This document shows positions 27,901 to 37,100 of a DNA stretch of 64,000 nt, one piece after another (within the stretch, counting starts at the first letter, position 1; each line of letters opens with the position of its first letter). The translations under genes and the position numbers were made by a program. The notes under the pieces were generated by a model. It had not been told where the DNA came from, did not search any database, and saw only the letters and a program-made list of their open reading frames with translations. Origin of the DNA: Pseudomonadota bacterium (GTDB lineage: Bacteria > Myxococcota_A > Polyangia > Polyangiales > Polyangiaceae). The stretch spans positions 30,993-94,992 of the forward strand of contig JAEYWK010000135.1 in the NCBI GenBank assembly GCA_023431345.1, written 5' to 3'.

Positions 27901-29135
27901 CCTGCGACGACGGGACCAACACCACGCTCTACACCAAGGTCAAGATGACCCCGGTCGTCGCCTGCGCTCCGGGCTGCTTGGCGCCTGCCTACTGCGGCGA
28001 CGGCCTCGTGCAATCCGGCCAAGGCGAGCAGTGCGACAACGGCGCTGCCAACAACGACAACGCCTACAGCCCCGGTTGCAAGACCGACTGCACGTTCGGT
28101 GGCTACTGCGGCGACGGCAAGGTCAACGGCGGTACCGAGGTGTGCGATCGCGGCGCCATGAACGGCAAGGAGACGGGGCCGAACTCGTGCACCTACAACT
28201 GCCAGCCCGGTCCGTACTGCGGCAACGGCAAGCGTGATCCGGGTGAGGAGTGCGATGACGGCGTGAACAACGACACGCCCACCTCGCACTGCAGCGACAA
28301 GTGCGAGCTGCTGCCGTACTGCGGCGACGGCGTGAAGCAAGGCAATGAGGAGTGCGACTTCGGTCCGTTCGCTTCGACCGAGTACGGCAGCTGCACCACG
28401 CTGTGCCTGTGGGGCCCGATGTGCGGCGACGGCGGCCCTGGCAACACGCCCGATCCAGAAGAAGAGTGCGACTACGGTACGGCCGGCAACACCGGCGGCT
28501 ACGACGGCTGCACGAACAAGTGCGGCCTCGGTCCGCACTGCGGCGACGGCATCAAGAACGGGCCGGAGGCTTGCGACAACGGCTTCAACGAAGACGAGTA
28601 CAGCGATCCGGGCGCGGCCACGCCGGGCTGTGGGCTCAACTGCACCCCGGTTCCCTACTGCGGCGACGGCCTCGTGCAGGCCAACTACGAGTTCTGCGAC
28701 TACGGCGCGCCGGGCAGCAACCCCGACCACCCCGAAGGCAACCAGGAAGACTCGTACGGCGGCTGCACCGAAATGTGCGAATTCGGTCGCTTCTGCGGTG
28801 ATGGAGTCATCGACGATGACCTCGATCCGAAGACGGGTGAGCGAGTCGAAATGTGCGACGATGGTAAGGGCAACGTCGGCTACCGCGCCAAGAAGGGCGG
28901 CTGCAGCTACGACTGCCAGCCGGCGCCGTACTGCGGCGACGGCATCCGCAACGGCCCCGAGCAGTGCGACTCGCCGGATGGCAACGACGGCAAGTACGGC
29001 GGCTGCAACGCGGACTGCACCTTCGCGCCCCGCTGCGGCGACGGCGTGAAGCAGGGCAGCGAGCAATGCGACGACGGTCCGTCGGGCAGCTTGAGCTGCA
29101 CCCCGACCTGCAGGCGCCGCAATCAAGTCGAGTAA
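24939..29135 (+). CDS. Giant Cys-rich lipoprotein: 24 DUF4215 repeats around a fibro-slime domain
   Basis: A 1398-aa surface protein. The signal peptide ends ALQVGC, a lipobox (Cys23), then a Gly-rich linker to about residue 75. I count 24 modules beginning C-G-N/D-G and continuing with E-x-CDDG-like and GDGCSxxC segments (the DUF4215 pattern): 12 before and 12 after a central domain. That domain, about residues 616-925, has YFFQYKGGETLSFTGDDDVW and INGRLAVDIGGVHE, the hallmark of the fibro-slime domain (PA14-like fold). Each module has about six Cys, so the ectodomain should be a chain of disulphide knots. In myxobacteria and slime moulds such proteins are tied to matrix and adhesion; the ligand is unknown. 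Confidence 0.93.
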   Translation: MSWSSNVRVLGACGLWLALQVGCGGNPSVGGGSDTVDGGTAGTSKGGNGGNAGTLVLPMGGDTGDAGSGEEPTTTYVCGNGELEPREFCDDGNTEDGDGCSADCTLVDEEYDCSVVGEECVKVVVCGNGVIEGKEVCDDGNELDDDGCTADCLEVEEGFGCIRPGEACVKLSVCGNGERERGEQCDDGRPFDPDAPADGCDENCQIEPDYFCPIAGEPCVKEVCGDGKRTKNEACDNLDTEGCVDCQVQPGWHCNTSACKPECGDGMVVGPEQCDDKNVTGGDGCSSTCKIEPFHTCDASEPSQCRSTIECGNGVVDPGEACDDGKTGSATCTAACKPVPVMPPAAVCGNGVIEGSETCEPKNPGKGCSNTCQVEPGYSCTPGAGCSKNPVCGDGTVDIAQGEACDPPQVGNGCSATCKVESGWTCSGFGPSVCTKPVCGNGIVEPGEKCDDTTPGNVADGCINCQISVGWVCPSAGKPCQAICGDGMKLGTEECDDGGKSPNDGCSPGCKVEPGWKCEAGKACERASCGDGKVDSGEGCDDGNQVAGDGCGPTCQKEPTITRGTNPTVATACGDGLITGLEACDDGNKLSGDGCKSDCTLETPGWTCTEKVTLPKTFEMAVTYRDFKAGNAKTGDGHTDFQYQHLSHVAGLTGAPCKTANAGTCGRLDSAGKPQLIAGHNRATSGIMNADTFKLWWRDNNNGNVKNALGNNIAMLPPFPGTLTLTQQGTATSQVYVYDSKGPNDADGNHFYPLDGKGFGPIGTEVNLCNRSGGTNNGVTNVTGSPACDDCPASGCQKRNFNFTTELRYFFQYKGGETLSFTGDDDVWVYINGRLAVDIGGVHEARSGQVVLGDDGNGVAGEDSNCSAHGVVNLPNPTGGCYTASEQSNNIDDRFGLVKGELYEIVLFHAERHTTASNFKLTLAGFLAPRTYCTSQCGDGHRVGDEFCDDGANNSNTKAGACRTDCTLANFCGDGIKQAAGSSLPAETCDDGTNTTLYTKVKMTPVVACAPGCLAPAYCGDGLVQSGQGEQCDNGAANNDNAYSPGCKTDCTFGGYCGDGKVNGGTEVCDRGAMNGKETGPNSCTYNCQPGPYCGNGKRDPGEECDDGVNNDTPTSHCSDKCELLPYCGDGVKQGNEECDFGPFASTEYGSCTTLCLWGPMCGDGGPGNTPDPEEECDYGTAGNTGGYDGCTNKCGLGPHCGDGIKNGPEACDNGFNEDEYSDPGAATPGCGLNCTPVPYCGDGLVQANYEFCDYGAPGSNPDHPEGNQEDSYGGCTEMCEFGRFCGDGVIDDDLDPKTGERVEMCDDGKGNVGYRAKKGGCSYDCQPAPYCGDGIRNGPEQCDSPDGNDGKYGGCNADCTFAPRCGDGVKQGSEQCDDGPSGSLSCTPTCRRRNQVE

Positions 29136-29163
29136 GCGCCACCCCAGCGGTGACCTCGCCCGC

Positions 29164-29183
29164 CGCGCCTGACTTCAGGCGCG
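29164..29183 (+). terminator. Perfect hairpin between the DUF4215 gene and the radical SAM gene
   Basis: Arms CGCGCCTGA (29164-29172) and TCAGGCGCG (29175-29183) are exact inverse complements around CT. It lies 28 bp after the DUF4215 stop, where a terminator is expected, but no T-tract follows, so it could instead be an mRNA-stabilising hairpin or operator. Confidence 0.45.
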
Positions 29184-29262
29184 ATGGGCGGGGCGGCCTG
29201 CGAGGCCCGGCGATCTCGAAGCCGCTGGCCAGCGGGCAGGGCAGGTGCGAAAGTGACGACGG

Positions 29263-31113
29263 ATGCGCGTCGCGCTGCTTTACCCGCCGCCCTGGAAAAT
29301 CCCGGCTCCTGGCGAGGCTTCGGAACCCCCGGCTGCCGGCGGCCCGCCCGCGGACTACCGCGAGGGCGACCTCGACGCGGACTTTTTTCAAACTCCGTAC
29401 GGTCTGTTGAGCCTCGGCGCGCAGGCGATTCGAGCGGGCCATCAGGTCAAGGTGTTCAACCTATCCGCGTTCGCGTGGGCTCGGGTCGAGGAGGTGATCG
29501 CCGCGCTCGACGCCGACGTGTTCGCGCTGTCGTGCTGGACGGCCAATCGACGCGGCGTGGGCCTCACCGTCCAGGAGATCCGAAGGCGCCACCCGCGGGC
29601 GCACATCGTGGTCGGCGGACCGCACGCCACGCCGTTGCCGCGCGAGGTGATGCGGCACTACCCGGAGATCGACACGCTGTGCGCGGGCGAGAGCGAAGCC
29701 AGCTTCATGGAGCTGGTGGAGCGACTGGAGCAGGGCGCGTCGACCAAAGGCATCGCCGGTACTTGGTACCGCGAGGGTGGCGACGTCGTGCAGGCCTCGC
29801 CCCGTGATTCGATTCGAAACCTCGATTCGTTGGCCTCACCGCACGAGTATTTCGACACTCACATCTTCATGACCTCGCGCGGCTGCCCGTGGGCGTGCAC
29901 CTTTTGTGGTGCCGAGAGCAGCTGGGGACGCGGATTTCGCGGGCAATCCGTGCCGTACGTGCTCGACGCGCTCGAGCACGCCATCTCCCGCGCGCGCGTG
30001 AAGATGCTGCAGGTCAAGGACGACACCTTCACCACCAACAAGAAGCGCGTGCTCGAGCTGTGCCGCGGCATTCGCGAGCGCAAGTTGAATTTCTTGTGGA
30101 GCTGCGACACGCGCGTCGACGTGCTGAATGAGGAGCTCTTGCGCGAAATGCGCTTGGCTGGCTGCCAGCGGCTGAGCCTCGGCGTCGAGACGGGCTCGCC
30201 CGCGATTCTCAAGAACATCGACAAGAAGATCACCGTCGACGAGATCGTGGCCGCGGCCGAGATGGCCAAGAAGTACGGCGTTCACGTGCGCTTCTACATG
30301 ATGCTCGGTAATCGCGGCGAAACGGCGCAAACGTTCCGCGAGACGCTGGACTTCTTGGCGCGCGCGCGGCCGCATCAGTACATCTTCTCGTGCCTCTCGG
30401 TGTTCCCCGGCACGCACGATTTCAAAGACGCCGAGGCCGCGGGGTGGCTCGATCGTGAGCGCTACTTCACCGAAGATTTTCAGGAGCTGAAGGTGCCGTT
30501 CGATGCCTCGGACGAGACCACGGCGCTGCTCAACGGGTGGTTCGCGCAGAACAAGGGCCTCCAAGAGGGCTACGTGGAGACGACGGAGGATTGTCAGGGC
30601 ATCGTGAGCCGGCTCGGCGAGCATGCGCCCGCGCACCTCTCGCTCGCGGGCGCCTACTACCGCGACGGTGAGCTCGAGCTGTGCGCGGCGCACGCGCAGA
30701 AGGCGCTCGACCTCGGTCACCCCACGCCTGGCCTCGCGTACAACTACCTCGCGTGCGTGGCTCACCAGCGCGGCGACGTCACGGGCATGCAGCAGCACTT
30801 CATGACTGCGGCCAAAACCGACCCGCAGCATCAAGTGCTGATCAGCAACGTACAGCGGGCGCGCGCTTGGTTCGCGGAGCGCGGCCCGGAGCGAGGCCTG
30901 CCGCTGCAGCTCGTGGGCCGTCACGACTTTCAGCTGCTCGAGCGCACCGAGCAACCGGCGCTGCCGGGCGCGTTACCCGAGAATTTCGCAGCCTGGGACG
31001 CCGCTCCGCCGCGCGCCGCGGCCCTGACTGCGGATGAGGGGACGGGCAGCGTCGTCGACCGCCAGCGCCAGCCGATCGAGTTCCGCAGTCGCCGCCTGCC
31101 CGTGGCCCGCTGA
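29263..31113 (+). CDS. B12-binding-type radical SAM protein with TPR-like tail
   Basis: A 616-aa protein. Residues about 1-165 form a cobalamin-binding-type Rossmann domain (ALLYPPPW, DVFALSCWTANRRG, IVVGGPHATPLPREVM); the DxHxxG cobalt-ligand motif is not visible, as in many class-B members. The radical SAM core follows, with the 4Fe-4S motif CPWACTFC (Cys208, 212, 215), then SCDTRVDVL and LSLGVETGSP, typical of the elongator/B12 radical SAM group. Residues about 440-545 resemble TPR helices (AHLSLAGAYYRDGELELCA). The product is unknown; methylation or ring formation on a secondary metabolite, lipid or RNA is possible. No biosynthetic partner genes flank it. Confidence 0.86.
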   Translation: MRVALLYPPPWKIPAPGEASEPPAAGGPPADYREGDLDADFFQTPYGLLSLGAQAIRAGHQVKVFNLSAFAWARVEEVIAALDADVFALSCWTANRRGVGLTVQEIRRRHPRAHIVVGGPHATPLPREVMRHYPEIDTLCAGESEASFMELVERLEQGASTKGIAGTWYREGGDVVQASPRDSIRNLDSLASPHEYFDTHIFMTSRGCPWACTFCGAESSWGRGFRGQSVPYVLDALEHAISRARVKMLQVKDDTFTTNKKRVLELCRGIRERKLNFLWSCDTRVDVLNEELLREMRLAGCQRLSLGVETGSPAILKNIDKKITVDEIVAAAEMAKKYGVHVRFYMMLGNRGETAQTFRETLDFLARARPHQYIFSCLSVFPGTHDFKDAEAAGWLDRERYFTEDFQELKVPFDASDETTALLNGWFAQNKGLQEGYVETTEDCQGIVSRLGEHAPAHLSLAGAYYRDGELELCAAHAQKALDLGHPTPGLAYNYLACVAHQRGDVTGMQQHFMTAAKTDPQHQVLISNVQRARAWFAERGPERGLPLQLVGRHDFQLLERTEQPALPGALPENFAAWDAAPPRAAALTADEGTGSVVDRQRQPIEFRSRRLPVAR

Positions 31114-31299
31114 GCCTCGAGCAAGCGCACCATGTCCTGCCGGCTCCGCGGGGCGTCGGGCTCAAGGATGCGAGGAGGTGCCCCCGCCTGCTCGCAAAGC
31201 GAGCGTGGGCGTGACCGTCGACGCGGCGCCGGGCACTCGCGTCCGCAACCTCACTGCGGTCGACGTGCGGGACGGCGTCGTCGTACGCTACCGCCCGTC

Positions 31300-31965
31300 A
31301 TGCTCCGCCTCGTCGTCGGCAACCTGAACTACTCCTCTTGGAGCGTCCGTCCTTGGCTCGCGCTCGAGCGCGCAGGGCTCGAGTTTCGAACGCACGACGT
31401 CGGCTTGAAGACGCGTGACGACTACAAGCAGCGCATCCTCTCCTTCTCCGGCGCGGGGCAGGTGCCGGTCTTGGTCGACGGCTCGCTCAGCATCCACGAG
31501 TCCCTTGCGATCTGCGAGTACGTGGCGGAGCTCGCGCCCGCGGCGCGGCTCTGGCCCGAGGACGCTCAGCTGCGCGCTCGTGGGCGAGCCATCGCCTGCG
31601 AGATGCACAGCGGCTTCGCGAGCTTGCGCGCGGCCATGAGCATGAACCTGCGCGCGGTGGCGCGTCACACGCCGAAGGGCCCCGCCATCGACGCCGACAT
31701 CGCGCGTATCCTCGAGATTTGGCGGGCCTCGCTGGCTACGAACGGTCCGTTCTTGCTCGGTGAGTTCAGCATCGCTGATTGCATGTTCTTCCCCGTAGCG
31801 GCGCGTTTCCGAACCTACGGCGTCGCCCTGCCCGACTTCGCGCGGGCCTACTCGGCGGCCCTGTTCGAGCTGCCCTTCGTCCAGAAGCTCGAGCAGCTGG
31901 CCGCCGCTCAGCCGCCAATCCCCGAGTACGATCGCGCGCTCGAGCCGGCTTCGGCCGCGCCGTGA
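31300..31965 (+). CDS. Glutathione S-transferase family protein
   Basis: A 221-aa protein with the thioredoxin-like N-terminal domain (LVVGNLNYSSWSVRPWLAL, where Ser in NYSSWSVR is the likely glutathione-activating residue; GQVPVLVDGSLSIHESLAICEYV holds the cis-Pro and the ES motif) and the all-helical C-terminal domain (FLLGEFSIADCMFFPVAAR, with the N-capping S-x-x-D). This matches the YfcF/YghU-style or zeta-like cytosolic GST group. ATG at 31300 starts directly at the first beta strand; the frame is open back to 31132 but without family-like sequence. It converges, 12 bp apart, on the metalloprotease gene. Confidence 0.88.
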   Translation: MLRLVVGNLNYSSWSVRPWLALERAGLEFRTHDVGLKTRDDYKQRILSFSGAGQVPVLVDGSLSIHESLAICEYVAELAPAARLWPEDAQLRARGRAIACEMHSGFASLRAAMSMNLRAVARHTPKGPAIDADIARILEIWRASLATNGPFLLGEFSIADCMFFPVAARFRTYGVALPDFARAYSAALFELPFVQKLEQLAAAQPPIPEYDRALEPASAAP

Positions 31966-31977
31966 GTCGCCGCAGGC

Positions 31978-33939
31978 TCAGCGCCGGAAGGGCCGGTTCT
32001 GAGTGACACCGGCGTACGAGGCCGCGATCCCGGAGGGCAGGCGGATCGATGACCAGGCCTTGCCGGCGGGAACGAAATAGGCGCGCTCGCCGTCGCTGGC
32101 TTCGACGTAGCCGGCGATCTGCTCGGTGACGGCGCCGCTCGCATCCAGCGCGCTGAGCGCGACGGGATCGCCTGGCGGCGCGAGCTGGGGCTGGAGATCG
32201 AGGCCCCAGCGCGTTTGGCCGTCGTCCCGCACAATCAGCGTGCGCCACGTCTTCGCCAGGCCGGGCACGCGGCGCATGGCTTGCTTGGCGCGCTGATTGA
32301 CGACCACGATGCGCTCCAAGATGAGCTGGTAGTTGTAGTCGCTGATCCATTCCGGCGAGCAGTAGCTCATGAAGTCCACATGCTCGGCGGGGTCGAACAG
32401 CTCGCGCGTGCGCAGGTCGTAGCCCCAGCTTCCGAGCTTGCCTTCAGGGTAGGGGTACGCTTCATCGGCGCCGGCCGCTCCGCCGCAGGGCGCGTGCGGC
32501 CGCCGGTAGATGTGGCCGAGCTCGTGCACGAAGGTTCCTGCCGCCGCCCCCAAGAACCCGATGCCCATGCCCGCGGCCGACGTGCCGTTCTGGCTACCGA
32601 AGCCAGCGATGCCGGTCGTGCAGCTGCTTCGGCAATAGTCGCGGAAGCTCTCGGCCATGCTCACCATGCCGTAGTACGCCAAATCGCTCGGCGGTTTGTC
32701 GCTGTCGCGCAGCTGGCGCATCTGGTCGAGCATGTCGCCGAGATCGCTGCGGTCGGTGGAGACCGCGTCGCGCACGGTCAAGAGCACCTCTGTCGTCGGG
32801 TACATCGAGTACATGCGCTGGCGCATCTGCGTGAGCTGCATCTCCGATGTATCCGGCAGTCGCCCGGAGCCGTCGGCCTCGTAGCGCACCGGCACCAGCA
32901 GCACCTTCACCGGGCCCGTCTCGAGCGCGCCCACCGGCGAAAGGCCCGTCTCGGGGAAGCGCGCGCCGGCGGCGCTGCCAATCAGCTCGGTGCATTTCGA
33001 CGTTTCGCGCAGCTCGACCGAATACTGTGTGCCGGCCTTGAAGGCGTCTTTGGGTAGCTCGATGTTGAAGGTGGACTTGACGTCGTGGTCCGTCGAGGCG
33101 CCCGATACGCTCACGGTTTGCTCGAATCGACGCGGCGGCCCGGCGCCGTCTTGCAAGGAGACGCGGGCGCTGAGCGAGCGGCTTTGAAAGCCCATCTTGG
33201 GCTCGACGAACACGCGCAGCATGGCCTCGCGGTTTTGCACGAGGTCGGCGTTGCGCTCGGCGACGGCCTGCATGTCGCGCACGATCGGTACTTTGACGCC
33301 TTGATAGACGGCCACCTCTTTGATCGAGATGTCACGCGCCAGTCGCTCGCCCTGCGGGTGCCCCGGGAGCAAATCATCCCAAGCGCACCAGCTCGCGTCG
33401 AGGCGACCCTCGAGCAGGGCGCCGCCAGCGGGCGTGAACGACCACGTGCCCTTGACGCCTTGTCCTTGCGCATAGCTCTCGACCTGCAGCGCCACCTGGA
33501 CGTCGCTGCAAATGCCGCCCACTGCGCAGTACCTCGCCGGCGCCGTGAGCTGGGCGGGGAACGTGCCGAGCGACAGCGCGTCGAGCTCGAGCTTGAGCCC
33601 TTCGGACGTGTCTTCGGCCTCGGTGCTGTACACCTTCTTGCTCGACGCCTCGCACGTGCTGGCGGCGGGGCTGGCCGTGAGCCAAATCGTCTGCTTCTCG
33701 GCGGGGCCGCACCAGCTGCCGACTGCACCGGACCAAACGGGCAGCGCGGGCGTCATGCCGCCGGCGCCTCCGGTTCCGGCGCCGTTGCTCAGAGCGGCGC
33801 CGCCGCCCGCGCCCGCCGCCGTTGCTCCGCCGAGAGCGCTGGAGGTCGGGCCGTTGCCGCTGCTCTCGAGGCTTGCGGTGCAACCGGAGAGGAGGGCGAG
33901 CCACGGTAGTGCGACGCGAAAGTTACTGCTCGACTGCAT
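31978..33939 (-). CDS. Lipoprotein zinc metallopeptidase, M66/metzincin-like
   Basis: A 653-aa predicted surface lipoprotein. The signal peptide ends in lipobox LLSGC (Cys at about residue 20), followed by a Gly/Ala-rich linker. Beta-rich regions lead to the zinc site: His472, Glu473, His476 and His482 in HELGHIYRRPHAPC, spaced as HExxHxxxxxH, and a Met-turn at Met524 in DFMSYCSPEWISDYNY. The overall C-terminal pattern, including the GSWGYDL segment, resembles M66 (StcE-like) peptidases. The Gly usually found inside the metzincin zinc motif is Arg here. The start ATG at 33939 is chosen to begin the signal peptide; substrate unknown, perhaps glycoprotein. Confidence 0.83.
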   Translation of the reverse strand: MQSSSNFRVALPWLALLSGCTASLESSGNGPTSSALGGATAAGAGGGAALSNGAGTGGAGGMTPALPVWSGAVGSWCGPAEKQTIWLTASPAASTCEASSKKVYSTEAEDTSEGLKLELDALSLGTFPAQLTAPARYCAVGGICSDVQVALQVESYAQGQGVKGTWSFTPAGGALLEGRLDASWCAWDDLLPGHPQGERLARDISIKEVAVYQGVKVPIVRDMQAVAERNADLVQNREAMLRVFVEPKMGFQSRSLSARVSLQDGAGPPRRFEQTVSVSGASTDHDVKSTFNIELPKDAFKAGTQYSVELRETSKCTELIGSAAGARFPETGLSPVGALETGPVKVLLVPVRYEADGSGRLPDTSEMQLTQMRQRMYSMYPTTEVLLTVRDAVSTDRSDLGDMLDQMRQLRDSDKPPSDLAYYGMVSMAESFRDYCRSSCTTGIAGFGSQNGTSAAGMGIGFLGAAAGTFVHELGHIYRRPHAPCGGAAGADEAYPYPEGKLGSWGYDLRTRELFDPAEHVDFMSYCSPEWISDYNYQLILERIVVVNQRAKQAMRRVPGLAKTWRTLIVRDDGQTRWGLDLQPQLAPPGDPVALSALDASGAVTEQIAGYVEASDGERAYFVPAGKAWSSIRLPSGIAASYAGVTQNRPFRR

Positions 33940-34126
33940 GGCGGAGGTGACCCCAGAGCGTGGTGGAATAGCCGGCAACGTTCTGAGGTGACGCAGGGTG
34001 CCACTCGCGGCTCATCGGAAGCGGAGGGCACGCCGCCCGGCGCGCGTTCGTGCCGGGCCGCTCGAAAATACTCGACGGAGCGGATGCAGATCTCGCGTCA
34101 GCCGAAGATCGCGCTTCAGCGCGATC

Positions 34127-37100
34127 TCAGGCTCCGACGCCAGTTCCGAGTCGCTCGCGCAGCGTGAGGTGCGCCGTGCTCACCGAGTACGTGACGAGCT
34201 TCTCGATGCGAAGGTTGGCAGGCGGGGCGCCTTCTTCGGCCGGCATGGCCTTGATCAGCGACACCGCTTGCTCGAGGTCTTGGCACATGACGAGCCCGGC
34301 GCGGTCGGCGGCGTAGTCGACCGCGTGCGACCACTTCTTCAGGTCCAGCGACTCGGCGGAGCGAAGCAGCTTCGACACCGCGTCGGTCAGCTGCTCGCGC
34401 TGCTGCGCGTGGATGGGCGTCTGCTGCAGCTCGCGCGATGCCTGCGTCACGACGGGCTCGAGCTCGGCGGAGACGGGGAACCTCGGCTTGACCATGCGAA
34501 TCGCCGCGAACACCCAGCTCTTGAGGGCCGTCATGTTGCCGAGCACCTGGCGCAGGAAGAAGCCCGGTACGAAATACGTCACGCTGCGTCCGGCGATGAA
34601 GTTGGTCGTAACGAGCGGCAGCTCCGACGCGAAGGCGCCCGCGCCGAGCGCGACCGAGGCGGGCTTGGTCGCGAGGAAGGTGAGCACGCCCGGATCCTGC
34701 TGATTCTGAAAGACGGGCGGCATGGGCAAGCCCAGCGCGTCTGCGGCGGCGCTGAGCCCTTGCACCAAACCATACGGATATGTCTCGACGCTGAGCAGGT
34801 GATCCGGCGTGAGCCCGAACGCTTCGAGGCCGCGGCCGCGCGCCGCGAGCGCCAGCGGCTCGAGCAAGGCCATCAGCCCCGTGAGCGCCGGATCGTGACC
34901 TTCGGGCAGGATGTATTCGGGCCAGTCCGACAGCGTGAGCCGATCCGCGGGCGCCTGCGGCTCTTCGTTGCGCAGCCGGGCGTAGAAGCGCTCTTCGTCG
35001 GGCTCGGCGCGCCCGAGGGCGTGCAGGGCCGCGCACGCGCTCCACGCGCCATCGGCGTGGCGCACGCCGGTGTAGATGCGGCGGAGCAGCTGGTAGGGCT
35101 CGCTCTGATACGGATCGCGCTCGATCCACTCGCCGATCAGCGGCACCGATTCGGCGAAGGAGCCCGCCGGATCTTCGGCGTACAAGCGCGCCAAGCGCTC
35201 GGCCCAGCGCGTGTTCTCTGGCTCCACCTGGTGAGCCGAGCTGCAGACGGCGATGGCCTGCTCGATTCGCTTCAGGTGGCGCTCGTACACGTCGGCGAGC
35301 TGCCACAGCGTGGTGAGGAGGAGCTCGGTGTCGCCCGCGTCTTGCGCGTGGGTCACGCGCAGCTTGAGCAGGTTCTTCACGCCCTCCCAGTCGCGGGCCT
35401 TCTGGCGCTGTGCGAGCGCTTCTTCCAGCGCGGGCGCGAGCGAGGGATCGAGCTCCAGGGATTGCTCGAGCAGCTTCTGGGCGAGGGCTGCGTCTTGCAG
35501 CTCGCGTGACGCGATCATGCTCGCGGTGTGGAGGTACTTGGCCTTGTGCTTCTTCTCGTCCACCACCTCCGCGAGCTTGGTGATGACCTGGATCAGCGCC
35601 GGCCAATCTTTCTCGGCCCCGTAGAGCTGCATCAGCTTCGCCAAGATGTCGCGATCGTTCGGCTTCTCGCTGAGGGCGAGCAGGTAGCTCTTGGCCGCGT
35701 AGTCCGGGTTCTTCAGCTTGGTGGCGGCGAGATCGCCGATGCCGAGCAGCAGCTTCACGCGCTCTTCGCCGGTGGTGCGCTCGAGCTTGCGGTACAGCGT
35801 TTCGAGCGCTTGGTCGTAGCGGCCGAGCGCGGAGTGCGCCTTGGCGATGCCGTCGAGCGGCGAGAGGTCACGCGCGTCGGTCTCGAGCGCGCGCTCGAGC
35901 GCGGAGATACCCTCGTCGTGCCGGCCGAGGCCGATCAGCGCCTCGCCGCGCAGTCGCTCCGCTCGCGCGGCGTCGCCCAGGCCCAAGCTCGGGCCGAGCC
36001 GCTTGAGCAGGTCTTGGGTGAGCGCGTACGCCTGCTCGGGTGCGTCGTGCTTGGCGGCGAGGTCGGCGATGGCCAAGAGCGAGCGCGCGTCGTCGGCGAA
36101 GAAGCGACGCAAGCCGTCGATCATCACCATCGCCTTTTCGGCCGAGCCCGCCTTCACCAGTGACTCGATGTAGAGGCGCGCCACGTCCGCCGCCTCACCG
36201 AGCTCCATCCCCTCGAGCACCGAGATCACCGGCTCGAAGCGCTTGGCCGCCTCCACGAACTTGCCGTCGTCGAACGCGAATTTGCCCAGCACGCGCAGCG
36301 CGCCGGGCTCGGTCGGATCGAGGTGGAAGGCGAGCTGCGCCATCGAGCTCGCGCGCTCGTTGTCGGACAGGTGGCGCTGGCACAAAACCGCGATTTGCCC
36401 GGCGAGCTGCGCGCGCTGGTGATCGCCCTTGGCGCTTTCGAGCTCTTCTTCGAGCAGCTCCGCCACGCCCGCGTAGTTGCCCATGACCACGTATTTGGTC
36501 TTGAGCTTGCCGCGGGCCGCGCCGTCTTCGGGACAGGCGTCGATGGCCCGCTTCAGCTGTTGGATGGCCGCTTCCAGGTCACCCTGTTGCTCGAAGAGGG
36601 CCGCGGCGCGCTGGTATTGCTCGGCGCGTTCGCGCGGCGTCTTGGCCGCCTCCGCCAGCGCTTCGATGGCGTCGAGCGCGCTCTCGGAGTCACCCGCCGT
36701 CGCTCGCAGCGTGGCCAGGGCGTCGAGCGCCGCTTTGTGGCCGGGCTCGAGCGTGAGCGCCAGCTCGTACGCTTCGATGGCGCGCTGCGGGGCCGAGAGC
36801 TCGCTGCCCAGCACGCGACCGAGGGCGAGCGCGGCGTCGAGGCGGATCTTGTCGTCTTGGCTCTTGTCGATCTGCGTCTGATACAGCTCGGCGAGCTCCA
36901 CGAACTTCTCGAGCGAGCGGTAGTGCCGGCTGAGCTCGCGCGCCGAATCGGCGCGGGTCGGATCCAGCGCCAGCACCTGCTCGAGCGCGGACGCCGATTT
37001 GGCGTGATCGAGGAACTCTTCGTCCCACACCCCCGCCAAGCGCTCGAGCAGCGTGATCTTCTGGCGCGCGGTCACGGCCAGCTCCACCTCGCGCTCGAGC

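Noticed and set aside
25650..29126. Open frame of about 1158 codons on the minus strand across the DUF4215 gene
   Set aside because: It mirrors the regular CG(N/D)G repeats on the other strand, giving Val/Ala repeats with no family features.
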